From assembly GCF_001620265.1 (NCBI RefSeq), contig NZ_CP012661.1, positions 2,976,001-3,040,000 on the forward strand: DNA of 64,000 bases, read 5' to 3'. The notes beneath the pieces are model-generated. The model saw nothing but the letters and a program-made list of their open reading frames with translations, made no database searches and was not told where the DNA came from. Positions 1-11,577 of the stretch are shown piece after piece (position 1 is the stretch's first letter; each line of letters starts with the position of its first letter). This stretch comes from Frigidibacter mobilis (GTDB lineage: Bacteria; Pseudomonadota; Alphaproteobacteria; Rhodobacterales; Rhodobacteraceae). The position numbers and the translations under genes were made by a program.

Positions 1-1
1 C

Positions 2-1042
2 CGGCACGGCCATGTCGCGGTCGGAATGCGGCTGTGGAAGCGCGGCCCCCTGCAGAAGGTGTTCGGGCGCGAGGCGCGGCTGGTCTTCGAGAATGATCCG
101 GCCCGCGCCGCCGCCAGGGCCCGGAAGACAGGCCGCGGGGTGCTGGTCTGGGCGGGCAAGGAGACACCGGCATTGGCAGAGGCGACGACCGGGCTGCGCC
201 TCGCCCGGGTCGAGGATGGATTCCTGCGCTCGCGCGGGCTTGGCGCCGAACTGGTGCCGCCGCTGTCACTGGTGACCGATCCGCTGGGGATCTATTACGC
301 CCCCGGCCGCGAGAGCCTGCTGGAACGGCTGATCGCCGCGCCGCCGCCCCCCGGCGGGCTGCGCCGGGCAGAGGATCTGGTGGCCGAGCTGATCCGTGCC
401 GGGGTGACGAAGTACAACCTTGGCGGCGCGCTGCCCGACCTGCCGGCGGGACACCGCGTTCTGGTGCCGGGACAGGTGGAGGATGACGCCTCGATCCGGC
501 TGGGGGCTGGTGCGGTGCGGCGCAACATTGACCTTTTGCAACTTGTGCGGGCCAGAAACCCGGGTGCCGTGGTCATTTTCAAGCCACATCCCGATGTCGA
601 GGCCGGCCTGCGCCCCGGTGCAGTGTCCGAGGCCGACCTGCAGCGCCTGGCCGACGTCGTGGTCCGCCGCAGCGATCCGGCGGCGCTGCTGGCAGAGGTC
701 AATGAGGTCTGGACCATGACCTCGCTGCTGGGGTTCGAGGCGCTGCTGCGCGGGCTGCCCGTCACCTGCCTCGGCGCGCCCTTCTATGCGGGATGGGGGC
801 TGACCACCGACCTTGGCCCGGTTCCGGCGCGCAGGCAGGCGCGGGTGCCGCTGCTGCAGCTCGCCCATGCCGCGCTGATCGCCTATCCGCGCTATACCGA
901 TCCGCTGACCGGCCTGCCCTGTCCGCCCGAAGTGGTGGCCGAGCGGCTGGCAAGCGGCACCGTCCCGCATCCCGGCGCCGCGAACCGGGCGCTGGCGAAG
1001 CTGCAGGGACTCCTCGCCTCGCAATCGAGGCTCTGGCGTTAG
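2..1042 (+). CDS. Capsule polysaccharide glycosyltransferase, KpsC-like, C-terminal part (cut by window edge)
   Basis: The reading frame is open to the left edge, so the start lies outside the window; an internal ATG at 26 is only the first in-frame one. The protein resembles the capsule synthesis family (KpsC/KpsS, LipA/LipB type), whose members add Kdo residues to the lipid anchor of capsular polysaccharide at the cytoplasmic face. Supporting motifs are the early WKRGPLQKVFG block, a central VLVPGQVEDDASI segment, FKPHPDV, the MTSLLGFEALLRGLPV helix and the late GAPFYAGWGLT block. KpsC carries two such domains; this stretch would be the second. The stop codon overlaps the stop of the convergent ribD by 4 bp. 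The family is fairly sure; donor and acceptor are inferred. Confidence 0.75.
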   Translation, partial: RHGHVAVGMRLWKRGPLQKVFGREARLVFENDPARAAARARKTGRGVLVWAGKETPALAEATTGLRLARVEDGFLRSRGLGAELVPPLSLVTDPLGIYYAPGRESLLERLIAAPPPPGGLRRAEDLVAELIRAGVTKYNLGGALPDLPAGHRVLVPGQVEDDASIRLGAGAVRRNIDLLQLVRARNPGAVVIFKPHPDVEAGLRPGAVSEADLQRLADVVVRRSDPAALLAEVNEVWTMTSLLGFEALLRGLPVTCLGAPFYAGWGLTTDLGPVPARRQARVPLLQLAHAALIAYPRYTDPLTGLPCPPEVVAERLASGTVPHPGAANRALAKLQGLLASQSRLWR

Positions 1043-2133
1043 GCCCGCCGCCAGCGGTGCAGCACATCGCCGCCGACCGCCCGTGTTTCCACCAGCGTGA
1101 ACCGCGGCGCGTCGACCAACGCACCCTCCGGCAGCGGGCCCAGCGACGGCCGCCCCCCAGCCCCAAGCGCCAGTCCGGCGGTGAAGCCGATCACCTCATC
1201 CACCAGAGCCGCCGCCAGAAGCGAAGCGGCAAGCTGGCCACCGCCCTCGCAGAACACCCGCGTCAAGCCCGCCTGCCCCAGCGCCAGCAGCATCGCCGCC
1301 GGATCAAGGCCCCGCCCGCCTTGCGCCACCGGCAGCAGCTGCGCCCCCGCCGCCTGCCACGCCGCCCGCGCTGCCGGGGGGGCGCCCTCGCCATGCAGCA
1401 GCCAGACCGGCCCCTCCGGCACCGAGGCCGCCAGCCGCCCCAAGGGCAGGTCCAGCCCCGCCGAAGCCACGATCCGCACCGGCTGGCGCAGCGCGCCCAT
1501 GCCCCGCACCGTCAGCAGCGGATCATCGGCGCGCAGGGTGCCACCGCCGACCAGCACCGCATCGTGCCGCGCCCGCATCGCATGGACCAGATGCCGCGCC
1601 TCGGGGCCGGTGATCCAGCGGCTTTCGCCCGAGGCGGTGGCGATACGGCCGTCAAAGCTGGTCGCCAGCTTCAGCGTGACCATCGGCCGCCCGTGCCGGA
1701 TCCGGGACAGGAACCCGGCCTGCATCGCCTCGGCCTCGGCTGCCAGCACGCCCGTCGTCACCTCGATCCCGGCTGCGCGCAGCCGGTCATGGCCGCGGCC
1801 CGAAACCCGCGGGTCGGGATCCTCCAGTGCCGTCACCACCCGCGCCACGCCCGCCGCCACCAGCGCATCGGCGCAGGGCGGGGTCTTGCCGTGATGCGAA
1901 CAGGGCTCGAGGCTGACATAGACGGTGGCGCCCCGCGCCCCCGCGCCGGCCTGCGCCAGCGCCACGGGTTCGGCATGGGGCCGCCCGCCGGCCTGCGTCC
2001 AGCCGCGGCCCAAGATGCGGGCGCCTTGCACGATCACGCAGCCAACCGCCGGGTTCGGCCAGACCCGCCCCAGCCCCCGCGCGCCAAGCGCGATGGCCAG
2101 CGCCATGAAGCGGCGGTCGGTTTCGGCTGTCAC
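1039..2133 (-). CDS. ribD: Bifunctional riboflavin biosynthesis deaminase/reductase RibD
   Basis: 364 aa, the normal length for RibD, which deaminates the pyrimidine product of GTP cyclohydrolase II and then reduces its ribosyl chain in riboflavin synthesis (cytosol). The N-terminal cytidine-deaminase-like domain shows HAE (H53, E55) and the zinc cysteines in [13 protein letters not shown] (C78, C87). The C-terminal reductase domain begins near residue 150 ([17 protein letters not shown]) and has the late [12 protein letters not shown] segment. Its ATG overlaps the nrdR stop by 4 bp (ATGA), so the two are very likely co-translated in the order nrdR-ribD, a common arrangement. Confidence 0.95.
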   Translation of the reverse strand: MTAETDRRFMALAIALGARGLGRVWPNPAVGCVIVQGARILGRGWTQAGGRPHAEPVALAQAGAGARGATVYVSLEPCSHHGKTPPCADALVAAGVARVVTALEDPDPRVSGRGHDRLRAAGIEVTTGVLAAEAEAMQAGFLSRIRHGRPMVTLKLATSFDGRIATASGESRWITGPEARHLVHAMRARHDAVLVGGGTLRADDPLLTVRGMGALRQPVRIVASAGLDLPLGRLAASVPEGPVWLLHGEGAPPAARAAWQAAGAQLLPVAQGGRGLDPAAMLLALGQAGLTRVFCEGGGQLAASLLAAALVDEVIGFTAGLALGAGGRPSLGPLPEGALVDAPRFTLVETRAVGGDVLHRWRRA

Positions 2134-2597
2134 TCTTCCGCGGCGCCAGAGGGGCGCAGTTCGGACACGAACTTGTCGAAATCGTCCGCGGCCTGGAAGT
2201 TCTTGTAAACGCTGGCAAAGCGCACATAGGCGACGGTGTCGATCCGCGCCAGCGTCTCCATCACGATCTCGCCGATGGCCTTGGAGGGGATGTCGGTCTC
2301 GCCCAGGCTCTCCAGCCGCCGCACGATGCCGGAAATCATCTGGTCGATCCGCTCGGGGTCGATCGGGCGCTTCTGCATGGCGATGCGGATCGAGCGTTCC
2401 AGCTTGGTGCGGTCGAACTCCTCGCGCTTGCCGCTGGTCTTGATGACCACCAGGTCGCGCAGCTGCACCCGTTCATAGGTGGTGAAGCGCCCGCCACAGG
2501 CCGGGCAGAACCGCCGCCGCCGGATGGCGACATGGTCCTCGGCCGGGCGGCTGTCCTTCACCTGGGTATCGACATTGCCGCAAAACGGGCAGCGCAT
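2130..2597 (-). CDS. nrdR: Transcriptional repressor NrdR
   Basis: 155 aa. NrdR represses ribonucleotide reductase genes in response to ATP/dATP. The N-terminal zinc ribbon is complete (C3, C6, C31, C34: MRCPFCG and FCPACGG), followed by the basic RRRRF stretch and an ATP-cone domain from about residue 49. The frame is open further upstream to 2684, but the start at 2597 is chosen because all NrdR proteins begin MRCPFC and a good ribosome site (GAGGGAGGG) lies 6-8 nt upstream. It is first in an operon with ribD. No NrdR box was recognised in this window. Confidence 0.95.
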   Translation of the reverse strand: MRCPFCGNVDTQVKDSRPAEDHVAIRRRRFCPACGGRFTTYERVQLRDLVVIKTSGKREEFDRTKLERSIRIAMQKRPIDPERIDQMISGIVRRLESLGETDIPSKAIGEIVMETLARIDTVAYVRFASVYKNFQAADDFDKFVSELRPSGAAEE

Positions 2598-2614
2598 GGC
2601 ATCCCTCCCTCGTC

Positions 2615-2639
2615 GTGCTGACGATATTATTTCCAGCAC
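2615..2639. promoter_or_regulatory. Inverted repeat upstream of nrdR
   Basis: GTGCTG (2615-2620) and CAGCAC (2634-2639) form a 6-bp dyad around an AT-rich 13-nt spacer, just upstream of the nrdR ribosome site. The AT-rich core stands out in GC-rich surroundings, so it could be a promoter/operator. This is position-based inference only. Confidence 0.3.
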
Positions 2640-2717
2640 TATAGGGGGCACGCGATTCGTTGGGTAGAGGGTTTCGGTGGCCACAAGATGCAGGGGGCGG
2701 GGTGTGGCCGCGAAGAC

Positions 2718-2978
2718 TCAAGCGCCGTAGTGGTAGCGGCATTGCAGGATTTCGAGCGTCCCGGCCGTGGCGCGATAGACGAGGCGGTGCTCGCGGTCGA
2801 TCCGGCGCGACCAGAAACCCGCCAGATCGCCCTTCAGCGGTTCGGGCTTGCCGGTGCCTTCGAACGGGTGGCGCAGGCATTCCTTTATCAGCGCGTTGAT
2901 CTTGCGGAGCGTCGCCTTGTCGGTGGCCTGCCAGTAGAGGTAATCGTCCCAGGCTTTGTCCCAGAAGGTCAGGGTCAT
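2718..2978 (-). CDS. yoeB: YoeB-family mRNA interferase toxin
   Basis: 86 aa, clearly YoeB: near-match segments WDDYLYWQ, PFEGTGKPEPLKG, GFWSRRI and EHRLVY. The catalytic set of the E. coli enzyme is conserved at the same numbers (E46, R65, H83). YoeB cleaves mRNA at the ribosomal A site when freed from its antitoxin. The ATG overlaps the stop of the antitoxin gene by 4 bp, so the pair is translationally coupled. It looks intact and active. Confidence 0.95.
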   Translation of the reverse strand: MTLTFWDKAWDDYLYWQATDKATLRKINALIKECLRHPFEGTGKPEPLKGDLAGFWSRRIDREHRLVYRATAGTLEILQCRYHYGA

Positions 2979-3229
2979 TCGCCGATCAGGTCACGCGGGC
3001 GCCCCTCGCCCCGGTTCAGGGCCGCCACCCCGTCGCGCAAGCGCCGGGCGTTTTCCGGGCTGGTCAGGAGATAGGCCGTCTCATCCATGCTCGCCCAGTC
3101 CTCGAGGCTGACCATAACGACAGGCTTGCCGGTGGCGCGGGTCACGATGACCGGCTCATGGTCGTCGTTCACGCGGTCCATGACGGTGGACAGGGTCTGG
3201 CGGAGTTCGGTGGAGGAGAGGGTTTTCAT
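2975..3229 (-). CDS. yefM: YefM/Phd-family antitoxin
   Basis: 84 aa from the start at 3229 (MKTLSSTELRQTL); E. coli YefM is of nearly the same size. The N-terminal part is the Phd/YefM DNA-binding dimer fold (ELRQTLSTVMDRV, VIVTRATGKPVVMVSLEDW) and the C-terminal tail neutralises YoeB. The frame continues upstream to 3265, but starting there would put the operator palindrome at 3240-3255 inside the gene. The start at 3229 (or ATG at 3235) is therefore preferred. It precedes the toxin, as is usual, and should autorepress the operon. Confidence 0.92.
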   Translation of the reverse strand: MKTLSSTELRQTLSTVMDRVNDDHEPVIVTRATGKPVVMVSLEDWASMDETAYLLTSPENARRLRDGVAALNRGEGRPRDLIGE

Positions 3230-3239
3230 AGGCATCAAT

Positions 3240-3255
3240 GTACGCGGTTGCGTAC
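3240..3255. promoter_or_regulatory. Putative YefM operator palindrome
   Basis: GTACGC-GGTT-GCGTAC is a perfect 6-bp inverted repeat beginning 5 bp upstream of the ATG at 3235 and 11 bp upstream of the preferred start at 3229. The E. coli yefM-yoeB operator is built from palindromes with a TGTACA core; both arms here contain GTAC. This supports autoregulation and helps fix the antitoxin start. Confidence 0.6.
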
Positions 3256-3275
3256 CTTGAGTCAAGGGAGCGTGC

Positions 3276-3661
3276 CTACTCCAGGTTCAACGACCGAACC
3301 GACCGCCAGTCGAACGACCTGACCCGGTCCTGTTCAGCCGGGATATCAGCCTTGGTCAACCCGGTCGCGGCATAGAAGCCGTCCGAGAAAGACCCTTCCG
3401 ACGGCATGGGCTGGTTCCTGTCCAGACTGTCCTTCGACACCACCATGACGGAAACATTCGGCAGATCGTGCTCGGCGCAAAGTGTAGCGGCCAGGTTCAG
3501 ATAGCTGCTGAGGCCCTGGCCGTTCACTTTCGACATTCCGAGGCGCTTGGCCAGTTCAGAATATGTGAGCGCTCCCTCTCCGGCCAACATGGCGCGGGCG
3601 ACGACCTTGATCGTCTCAAATGCCCGCTGCCTGGTGAGGGGGGAGACGTTGCGCGCTTCAC

Positions 3662-3665
<4 letters not shown>
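3276..3665 (-). CDS. Hypothetical protein coupled to rpoD
   Basis: 129 aa, not recognised with confidence. Its ATG (3665) overlaps the rpoD stop codon as ATGA, implying translational coupling to the sigma factor gene. The same frame continues upstream through rpoD, but that part is only an rpoD shadow. The N-terminal half contains a segment ([20 protein letters not shown]) that could form a winged-helix or an alkyltransferase-like DNA-binding fold; the tail ends [10 protein letters not shown]. No catalytic motif is evident. The next gene downstream is the separate yefM-yoeB operon. Confidence 0.6.
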
Positions 3666-5647
<1,982 letters not shown>

Positions 5648-5797
5648 GGGGGCTCCTCATAGGCGTCGGCGCGGGGCATCGTCACGGCGGACATCAGCAA
5701 AACTGGCGATTCGGGGCGCGGTCCACGAATCATGTCCGACTCTCTTAGCGAATCGAGAGGGCGAGTCACAGGGGCAGTCACATCTGCGGCGAGGCGG

Positions 5798-7764
5798 TCA
5801 GTTGCGGTTCTTTCGCCAGATCTCCTTGTCGATCAGGCTTTGCAGATGTGCTGACAGCGCCGCCCGGTCCTCGCCCATGTCCTTCGCGTCATCGAGGTTC
5901 GATCTCTCGGCACGGTGGCGGGCGCTGGCCGCCTGGCTCAGCCGCCAGGTCACGCCCTCATCGGCCAGCCCGGCCAGATCCTCCATCGCATCCTCGATCT
6001 CGGCCCGCGCACCGCGCCTTGCTTCCAGTTTCGCCAGTTCCTCGGCCAGGCACATCAGCGCAAGGTCCGGGTCGTCTGCATTGCGAACGGGCGGGGCGAT
6101 GGAGACATGGGGCAGCGCCAGCAGCTTTTCAAGCACATCGCCCGCTTCTGTCGCAAGTCGTTCACGGAACTCCGGCCCCGGTTCATGGCCCAGGCGCAGC
6201 AGGGTCAGGCGCAGCGCATCATGGCCCTCGCCGGTGAATTGCACGGTCTCCAGCTGGCTCTCGAACCGCGAGATGCAGGCCGGATGGGTGGCGCAGATCG
6301 CCAGGATCATCGCCTCGCGCAGCAGATCCTCGGGGTCGGAGGGGCCGGCAGAGGCCAGCACCGTCGCCCGCGTCACCGAATAGGCGCCCACCTCGAAGGG
6401 CACGAACTTGCCGCCGAAGCGCGCTTGCCCGCCTGCCCCGGGGCGCGCGCCCTTCCAGGCCTTCGGCGGACGCTGCCAGCCGGTGCCGAACAGGTCGCGC
6501 TGCAGGCGTTTCAGCTCCTGCTCATAATGCGAGCGGATCGAGCCATCGCGGATCTTGTGCGTCACCTCGTTGAAGGTCTTCTCCAGCGCCGCGCGCCGCT
6601 CGGGCTGTCGAAGTTGCGCCCTTCGGTCTCGCGCTGCCACAAGAGGTCCACCATCGGGCGGGCGCCCTCCAGCAGCTTCTGCATCGCGCCGGCGCCCTGG
6701 GCGCGGATCAGGTCGTCCGGGTCCTGCCCCTCGGGCAGGATCACGAAGCGCAGCCCCTGCCCCGCCTCCAGCAGCGGCAACGCCAGGTCGATCAGCCGCT
6801 GCGCCGCGCGGAGGCCGGCCGCGTCGCCGTCCAGCGCCACCACCGGTTCGGGCGAGATCCGCCACAGCATCTGCAGCTGCGTTTCGGTGATCGCGGTGCC
6901 AAGGGGGGCCACCGCGCCGCCGAACCCGGCCTCGGCCAGCGCGATCACGTCCATATAGCCCTCGGCCACCACCAGCGGCGCGCCCTTGGCCACCGCCTCG
7001 CGCGCCGGGCCGAGGTTGTAGAGGTTGCGGCCCTTGTCGAACAGTTCCGTCTCGGGCCCGTTGAGGTACTTGGCCCGCGCGTTCGGGTCCATCGCCCGCC
7101 CGCCAAGGCTGATCGCCCGGCCCCGCGCATCGCGGATGGGAAAGATGATGCGGCCGCGGAAGCGGTCATAGGGCGCGCCGCCGTCGTCGGGCCGGGCGCA
7201 AAGCCCGGCATCGACCAGCAGGTCCGCGGCGATGCCCTTGCCCGTCAGCGCCTGGAACAGGCCCTGACGCGTATCGGGGGCGAAACCGATCCCGAACCGC
7301 TCCTGCCCGGCCTCGGACAGCTTGCGCCGCGCCAGATAGTCGCGTGCCGCCGCCGCAGCCCCGGTGCGCAGTTGCAGCCGGTACCACTTCACCGCCTCGT
7401 CCATCACCCCGGCCAGCTGGGTCCGGCGGTCGGCGCGCTGCGCGGCCTGCGGGTCGCGGGCCGGCATGGTCATCCCCGCTTCGCGCGCCAGCGCCTCCAC
7501 CGCCTCCATGAAGCCCATGTTCTCGGTCTCGCGCAGGAAGCTCAGCGCGTCGCCCTTCGCATGGCAACCGAAGCAATAGTAATAGCCCTTGCGGTCATCG
7601 ACATGGAAGCTGGCCGACTTTTCCTGATGGAACGGGCATGGCGCCCACCAGTCGCCCTTGGCCTGGTTGGACTTGCGATTGTCCCAGACAACCTTGCGGC
7701 CGACGACGCGGGACAGCGTCGTACGGGTGCGCAGCTCATCAAGGAAACCCGGGGGAAGACTCAT
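5798..7764 (-). CDS. dnaG: DNA primase DnaG, interrupted by a -1 frameshift near 6600
   Basis: Primase makes RNA primers at the replication fork and is essential. The N-terminal part has the CHC2 zinc motif (C43, H46, C64, C67) and the TOPRIM centre (E268 in VVAEGYMDV; D312 and D314 in ALDGDAAG). After codon ~388 the frame changes: reading 7764-6600 gives ...RNFDSPS, while the correct continuation PERRAALEKTFNEVTHKIR lies in the next frame down to 5798. Adding one G (CCCGAG to CCCGGAG on the coding strand) restores a 655-aa protein of normal length with the C-terminal helicase-interacting domain. An essential gene should not be broken, so a sequence error is the simplest reading. Confidence 0.93.
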
Positions 7765-7812
7765 GCCTTCCTATATCGGGCCGGTACGGGCGCGAGTCCA
7801 GACGGGTGACGG

Positions 7813-8352
7813 TCAGCCCCGCGCCGCGACCCCCTGCATCGCCACCGCCAGCTCATGCACCGCCGTGCCCGCCATCGAGCGGAACACCCAGATTTCAAAG
7901 GCTTCCGCCCCCGTGCGGTGCAGGATCGCCGGCATATGCCCCAGCGGCGCGCGTGCCACATGACCGGGCGCGAACACCGCCGCCCGCAGGTCCAGCGGGC
8001 AGAGCCGCGCCAGCACGGCCGATGCCTGCGCCCCTTCCAGCCGCAGCACCGCCCAGCCATCGGACTGGTCGGTCAGCGCCGCCAGATCCTCCAGCCCCTG
8101 CGGCACCAGGCCGGTGACGAAGGCCACGCCGCGCCCGGCCCAGAGGCACCGGCCTGCCGGCGCCACCACCGCGCGGCCCACCTCGGGCCAGCCAAGCCCG
8201 CCCGCCGCCAGCGCCCGCGCCACTGCCGCCTGCCGGCCCTTGAACGGCGCGACAGAGGTGACGGGGCCGGGCTGCGCCTCGGCCAGTTGCGCACCGGCGG
8301 TGATGACCGGCAGCAGATCCTCGCAAGGGGATTTGTCGATGAGGCTAGCCAC
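7813..8352 (-). CDS. soxG: Sarcosine oxidase gamma subunit
   Basis: 179 aa from a GTG start at 8352 that overlaps the soxA stop by 8 bp and has GGAGG 8 nt upstream. SoxG is the small structural subunit of heterotetrameric sarcosine oxidase, related in fold to the T-protein family. Sequence is diverse in this family; recognisable parts are SLIDKSPCEDLLPVI, the PLDLRAAVFAPGHVARAPLGH segment and FEIWVFRSMAGTAVHEL. An ATG-started frame extends upstream to 8529, but that part is a shadow of soxA. It is last in the operon soxB-soxD-soxA-soxG. Confidence 0.9.
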   Translation of the reverse strand: MASLIDKSPCEDLLPVITAGAQLAEAQPGPVTSVAPFKGRQAAVARALAAGGLGWPEVGRAVVAPAGRCLWAGRGVAFVTGLVPQGLEDLAALTDQSDGWAVLRLEGAQASAVLARLCPLDLRAAVFAPGHVARAPLGHMPAILHRTGAEAFEIWVFRSMAGTAVHELAVAMQGVAARG

Positions 8353-11290
8353 GTGCGCGCCCTCCTTCGGGATCAAGGAACACCGGATGCGACACCTCGC
8401 ACAGCAGATCGACATCGCGCAGGTGGTCGACCAGGCGCACCATCTCGCCCGTCCGCGCCCGGCCATCCTGCAGGAAGCCAAGCCCCAGCGCGCCCTTGAG
8501 CACCGGCGACCAGCAGGCCGAGGTGACATAGCCCTGATCGTTCGCGGGCGTCAGCTCTGCTCCCGGCGGGAACAGATGCGCGCCCGCCGTCAGCATCCGC
8601 CCCGGATCGACCGGGCGCAGGCCCACCAGCTGCTCGCGCGCGGGGCCCATCAGGCCGGGGCGCAGGGCGGCGCCGCGGCCGATGAAATCCTTCTTTGTGC
8701 TGAGCATCCCCTGCAGGCCCACGTCGAAGGCGGTGATGCGGCCGTGGATCTCGGCATGGGTCAGGAACCCCTTCTCGATCCGCAGCACATTCAGCGCCTC
8801 CATGCCATAGGCGCCCCCGCCCATCGCCTCGGCCCGCGCCACCAGATCACGCCAGAGCGCATCGCCATACCGCGCCGGCACCGCGATCTCATAGGCATGC
8901 TCGCCCGAAAAGCTGATGCGGAACAGGCGGCCCGCCACGCCATGCACCGTGACAGGCCCGCAGCCCATGAACGGGAAGCTGGTATCCTCCAGCGGCGAGG
9001 CCAGGATCCCGTCCAGCAGCCGCCGCGACAGCGGCCCCGCCACCGCGAACTGCGCCCAGCTTTCGGTGACCGACAGCAGCCGCACGTCCCAGTCGCCGCC
9101 GAATGCCTGCGCCACGAATTCCATGTGCCGCATCACCAGCCCGGCGGCGGCGGTGGTGGTCGTCACCACGAAATGCTGCGGTGCCAGCCGCGCGCAGGTG
9201 CCATCGTCCAGCACCATCCCGTCCTCGCGCAGCATCAAACCATAGCGGGCGCGGCCCACCGGCAGCGTGGACATGGTATTGGTATAGACGAAATCCAGAA
9301 ACCGAGCCGCATCAGCCCCTTGCACGTCGATCTTGCCAAGGGTGGACACGTCGCAGACGCCCACCTTGCCGCGCACCGCCAGCACCTCGCGGTCACAAGA
9401 CTCGCGCCAGTCCGCCTCGCCGGGGCGGGGGAAGTAGCTGGGCCGATACCACAGCCCTGCCTCGATCATCGGCGCGGCGCGGTCGCGGCAGGCCTTGTCG
9501 GATGTGGTCAGGCGCTGCGGAGCGAAGCCCGCTGCCCGCCCTCCCGCGCCCATCGCGGCGATCGACACCGGGGCATAGGGCGGCCGGAAGGTGGTGGTGC
9601 CGGTGCCCGGAATGCTGCGCCCCGTCGCATCGGCCAGCACAGCAAGCGCGGCCACGCTGGAGGTCTTGCCCTGATCCGGCGCCATGCCTTGCGTGGTGTA
9701 GCGCTTCATGTGCTCGACGCTGGCAAAGCCCTCCTTGGCCGCCAGCCGGACGTCCTTGCTGGTCACGTCATTGGCCAGGTCAAGCCAGGCCCGGCCACTC
9801 TCGCCCGGCACCTCCCAATAGGGGCGCAGGGTGTAGCCGCCATCCTCGGCCACCGGCAGCGGCAGATCGGCGGGGGTCAGGCCGAGCGCCTCGGCAGCCT
9901 CCCGCGCCACAGCCAGCCCGCCGGCCAAAGCCGCCGCAGTCGAGAACTCCCCCGCCGCGGCCCCGCAGGCCACCATCCCCGGCACCGATCCGGGCTTGCC
10001 CGGGACCGGCGGCACGAAGGCGGCGATATCCTCGCGCCAGGTCGGCCGCCCGCCCATGTGGCAGGTCAGGTGCAGCGCCGGGTTCCAGCCGCCCGAGACG
10101 GCAAGGCAATCTGCCGCAATCCGCTCCGGCCCGGTATCGGTCTGCACCGTGATCTCGCGCAGGCCGCGGCGGCCCCTCGTGGCGATCACCCGCGCCCCGG
10201 CCAGCACCGGGAACTCGCCCGCCACCCGCAGGCCCGGGCGCACGTCGATCAGCGCCGCAACCTCCACCCCCGCCGCGACCAGATCGCGCGCGGTCTGGTG
10301 GGCATTGTCATTGTTGCCGAACACCGCGACCCGCCGTCCCGGCGCCACGCCCCAGCGGTTGAGGTAGGCGCGCACCGCCCCCGCCGCCATGATCCCGGGC
10401 CGGTCATTGGCCGGGAAGGCAATCCCGCGTTCCAGCGCCCCGGTGGCCAGGATCGACCGCCGCGCCACGATCCGCCAGAAGCATTCCCTCGGCAGCGCCT
10501 CGGGCCGCTGCGCCAGATGCAGTCCCACCCGCTCCAGCGCGCCAAAGGTGCCGCCATCATAGGCGCCGGTCACGGTGGTGCGCGGCATCAACCGTACCTT
10601 CAGCGAGGCGAGTTCCGCCAGCACCTCCGCCACCCAGACCGGGCCGGGCTTGCCATCCACCTCTTGCATTTCCGCCAGCAGCCGCCCGCCCATCCGCGCA
10701 TCCTCATCGGCGAGGATCACATCGGCCCCGGCCCGCGCCGCCGCCAGCGCCGCCATCAGGCCCGCGGGCCCCGCGCCGATCACCAGCACATCGCAAAACG
10801 CAAAGGCCTTTTCGGAATGCGCCGTGTCGCTTTCCCCCGACAGCGCCCCCAGCCCCGCGGCCCGGCGGATCGCGGGTTCATAGACCCGCTCCCAGAACGC
10901 CCGCGGCCACATGAAGGTCTTGTAGTAGAAGCCGGCGCCCAGGAACGGCGCGAACAGGTCATTTACCGCCAGCAGGTCGAAACTCAGGCTCGGCCAGCGG
11001 TTCTGGCTGCGCGCCTCCAGCCCGGCGAACAGTTCCTGCACCGTCGCCCGCGTGTTGGGGGTGCTGTCCGCACCCTGCCCCACCGTCACCAGCGCATTCG
11101 GCTCTTCACTGCCCGCCGACCAGAGCCCGCGCGGGCGGTGATACTTGAAGCTGCGCCCGACCATCCGCACGCCCGAGGCCAGCAGCGCCGAGGCCAGGGT
11201 ATCGCCCTCGAACCCCACGAACTCGCGCCCGTCAAAGCGGAACCCCAGCGGGGCAGAGCGGTCGATCAGCCCCTTGCCCTCGATCCTCAT
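8345..11290 (-). CDS. soxA: Sarcosine oxidase alpha subunit
   Basis: 981 aa, the normal size. The complex oxidatively demethylates sarcosine to glycine, making 5,10-methylene-THF and H2O2. N-terminal part (about 1-100): the ferredoxin-like domain with SFKYHRPRGLWSAGSEEPNA. Residues ~165-420: dinucleotide-binding domain with VLVIGAGPAGLMAALAAARAG and a second binding segment near GRRVAVFGNNDNAHQTARDL. Residues ~590-980: GcvT-like folate-binding domain (GVCDVSTLGKIDVQGADA, AYGMEALNVLRIEKG). The ATG overlaps the soxD stop by 4 bp. All parts appear intact. Confidence 0.97.
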   Translation of the reverse strand: MRIEGKGLIDRSAPLGFRFDGREFVGFEGDTLASALLASGVRMVGRSFKYHRPRGLWSAGSEEPNALVTVGQGADSTPNTRATVQELFAGLEARSQNRWPSLSFDLLAVNDLFAPFLGAGFYYKTFMWPRAFWERVYEPAIRRAAGLGALSGESDTAHSEKAFAFCDVLVIGAGPAGLMAALAAARAGADVILADEDARMGGRLLAEMQEVDGKPGPVWVAEVLAELASLKVRLMPRTTVTGAYDGGTFGALERVGLHLAQRPEALPRECFWRIVARRSILATGALERGIAFPANDRPGIMAAGAVRAYLNRWGVAPGRRVAVFGNNDNAHQTARDLVAAGVEVAALIDVRPGLRVAGEFPVLAGARVIATRGRRGLREITVQTDTGPERIAADCLAVSGGWNPALHLTCHMGGRPTWREDIAAFVPPVPGKPGSVPGMVACGAAAGEFSTAAALAGGLAVAREAAEALGLTPADLPLPVAEDGGYTLRPYWEVPGESGRAWLDLANDVTSKDVRLAAKEGFASVEHMKRYTTQGMAPDQGKTSSVAALAVLADATGRSIPGTGTTTFRPPYAPVSIAAMGAGGRAAGFAPQRLTTSDKACRDRAAPMIEAGLWYRPSYFPRPGEADWRESCDREVLAVRGKVGVCDVSTLGKIDVQGADAARFLDFVYTNTMSTLPVGRARYGLMLREDGMVLDDGTCARLAPQHFVVTTTTAAAGLVMRHMEFVAQAFGGDWDVRLLSVTESWAQFAVAGPLSRRLLDGILASPLEDTSFPFMGCGPVTVHGVAGRLFRISFSGEHAYEIAVPARYGDALWRDLVARAEAMGGGAYGMEALNVLRIEKGFLTHAEIHGRITAFDVGLQGMLSTKKDFIGRGAALRPGLMGPAREQLVGLRPVDPGRMLTAGAHLFPPGAELTPANDQGYVTSACWSPVLKGALGLGFLQDGRARTGEMVRLVDHLRDVDLLCEVSHPVFLDPEGGRARG

Positions 11291-11565
11291 GCCGTGCCCC
11301 CTTCAGCCTGCGCGTCCGTCACCAGCCGCACCGACAGCACCTCATGGCTGATCGTGTCGCGGTTCACCACCAGCCAGGCGGCGCAGCCCATCTCATGATA
11401 CCACAGGTCGCGCGTCGCCCCGGCGGGGTTGTCGCGCAGGTGCAGGTAGGCGTCCCAGGCTTCGGCCGGGGCGTCCATCCCGGGCCGGGCGAGGTAGTCG
11501 GCGGCACCGTAATAGGTGAATTCCCGCCGGTCGCGGTCGCCGCAGAGGGGGCAGGTGATGCGCAT
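11287..11565 (-). CDS. soxD: Sarcosine oxidase delta subunit
   Basis: 92 aa, typical SoxD. It is the small zinc-binding subunit; candidate ligands are C5 and C8 (MRITCPLCGDR), H57 and C61 (WYHEMGCAAW). The family-specific EFTYYGAADYLARP segment is present. It sits between soxB (12 bp upstream) and soxA (4-bp overlap), the standard order. Confidence 0.95.
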   Translation of the reverse strand: MRITCPLCGDRDRREFTYYGAADYLARPGMDAPAEAWDAYLHLRDNPAGATRDLWYHEMGCAAWLVVNRDTISHEVLSVRLVTDAQAEGGTA

Positions 11566-11577
11566 GTGTCTCGTCCC

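Noticed and set aside
8114..11398. Open frame of 1094 codons on the plus strand opposite the sarcosine oxidase genes
   Set aside because: Antisense shadow of soxA/soxG: Arg/Pro/His-rich, no domain, and the minus-strand genes are certain.
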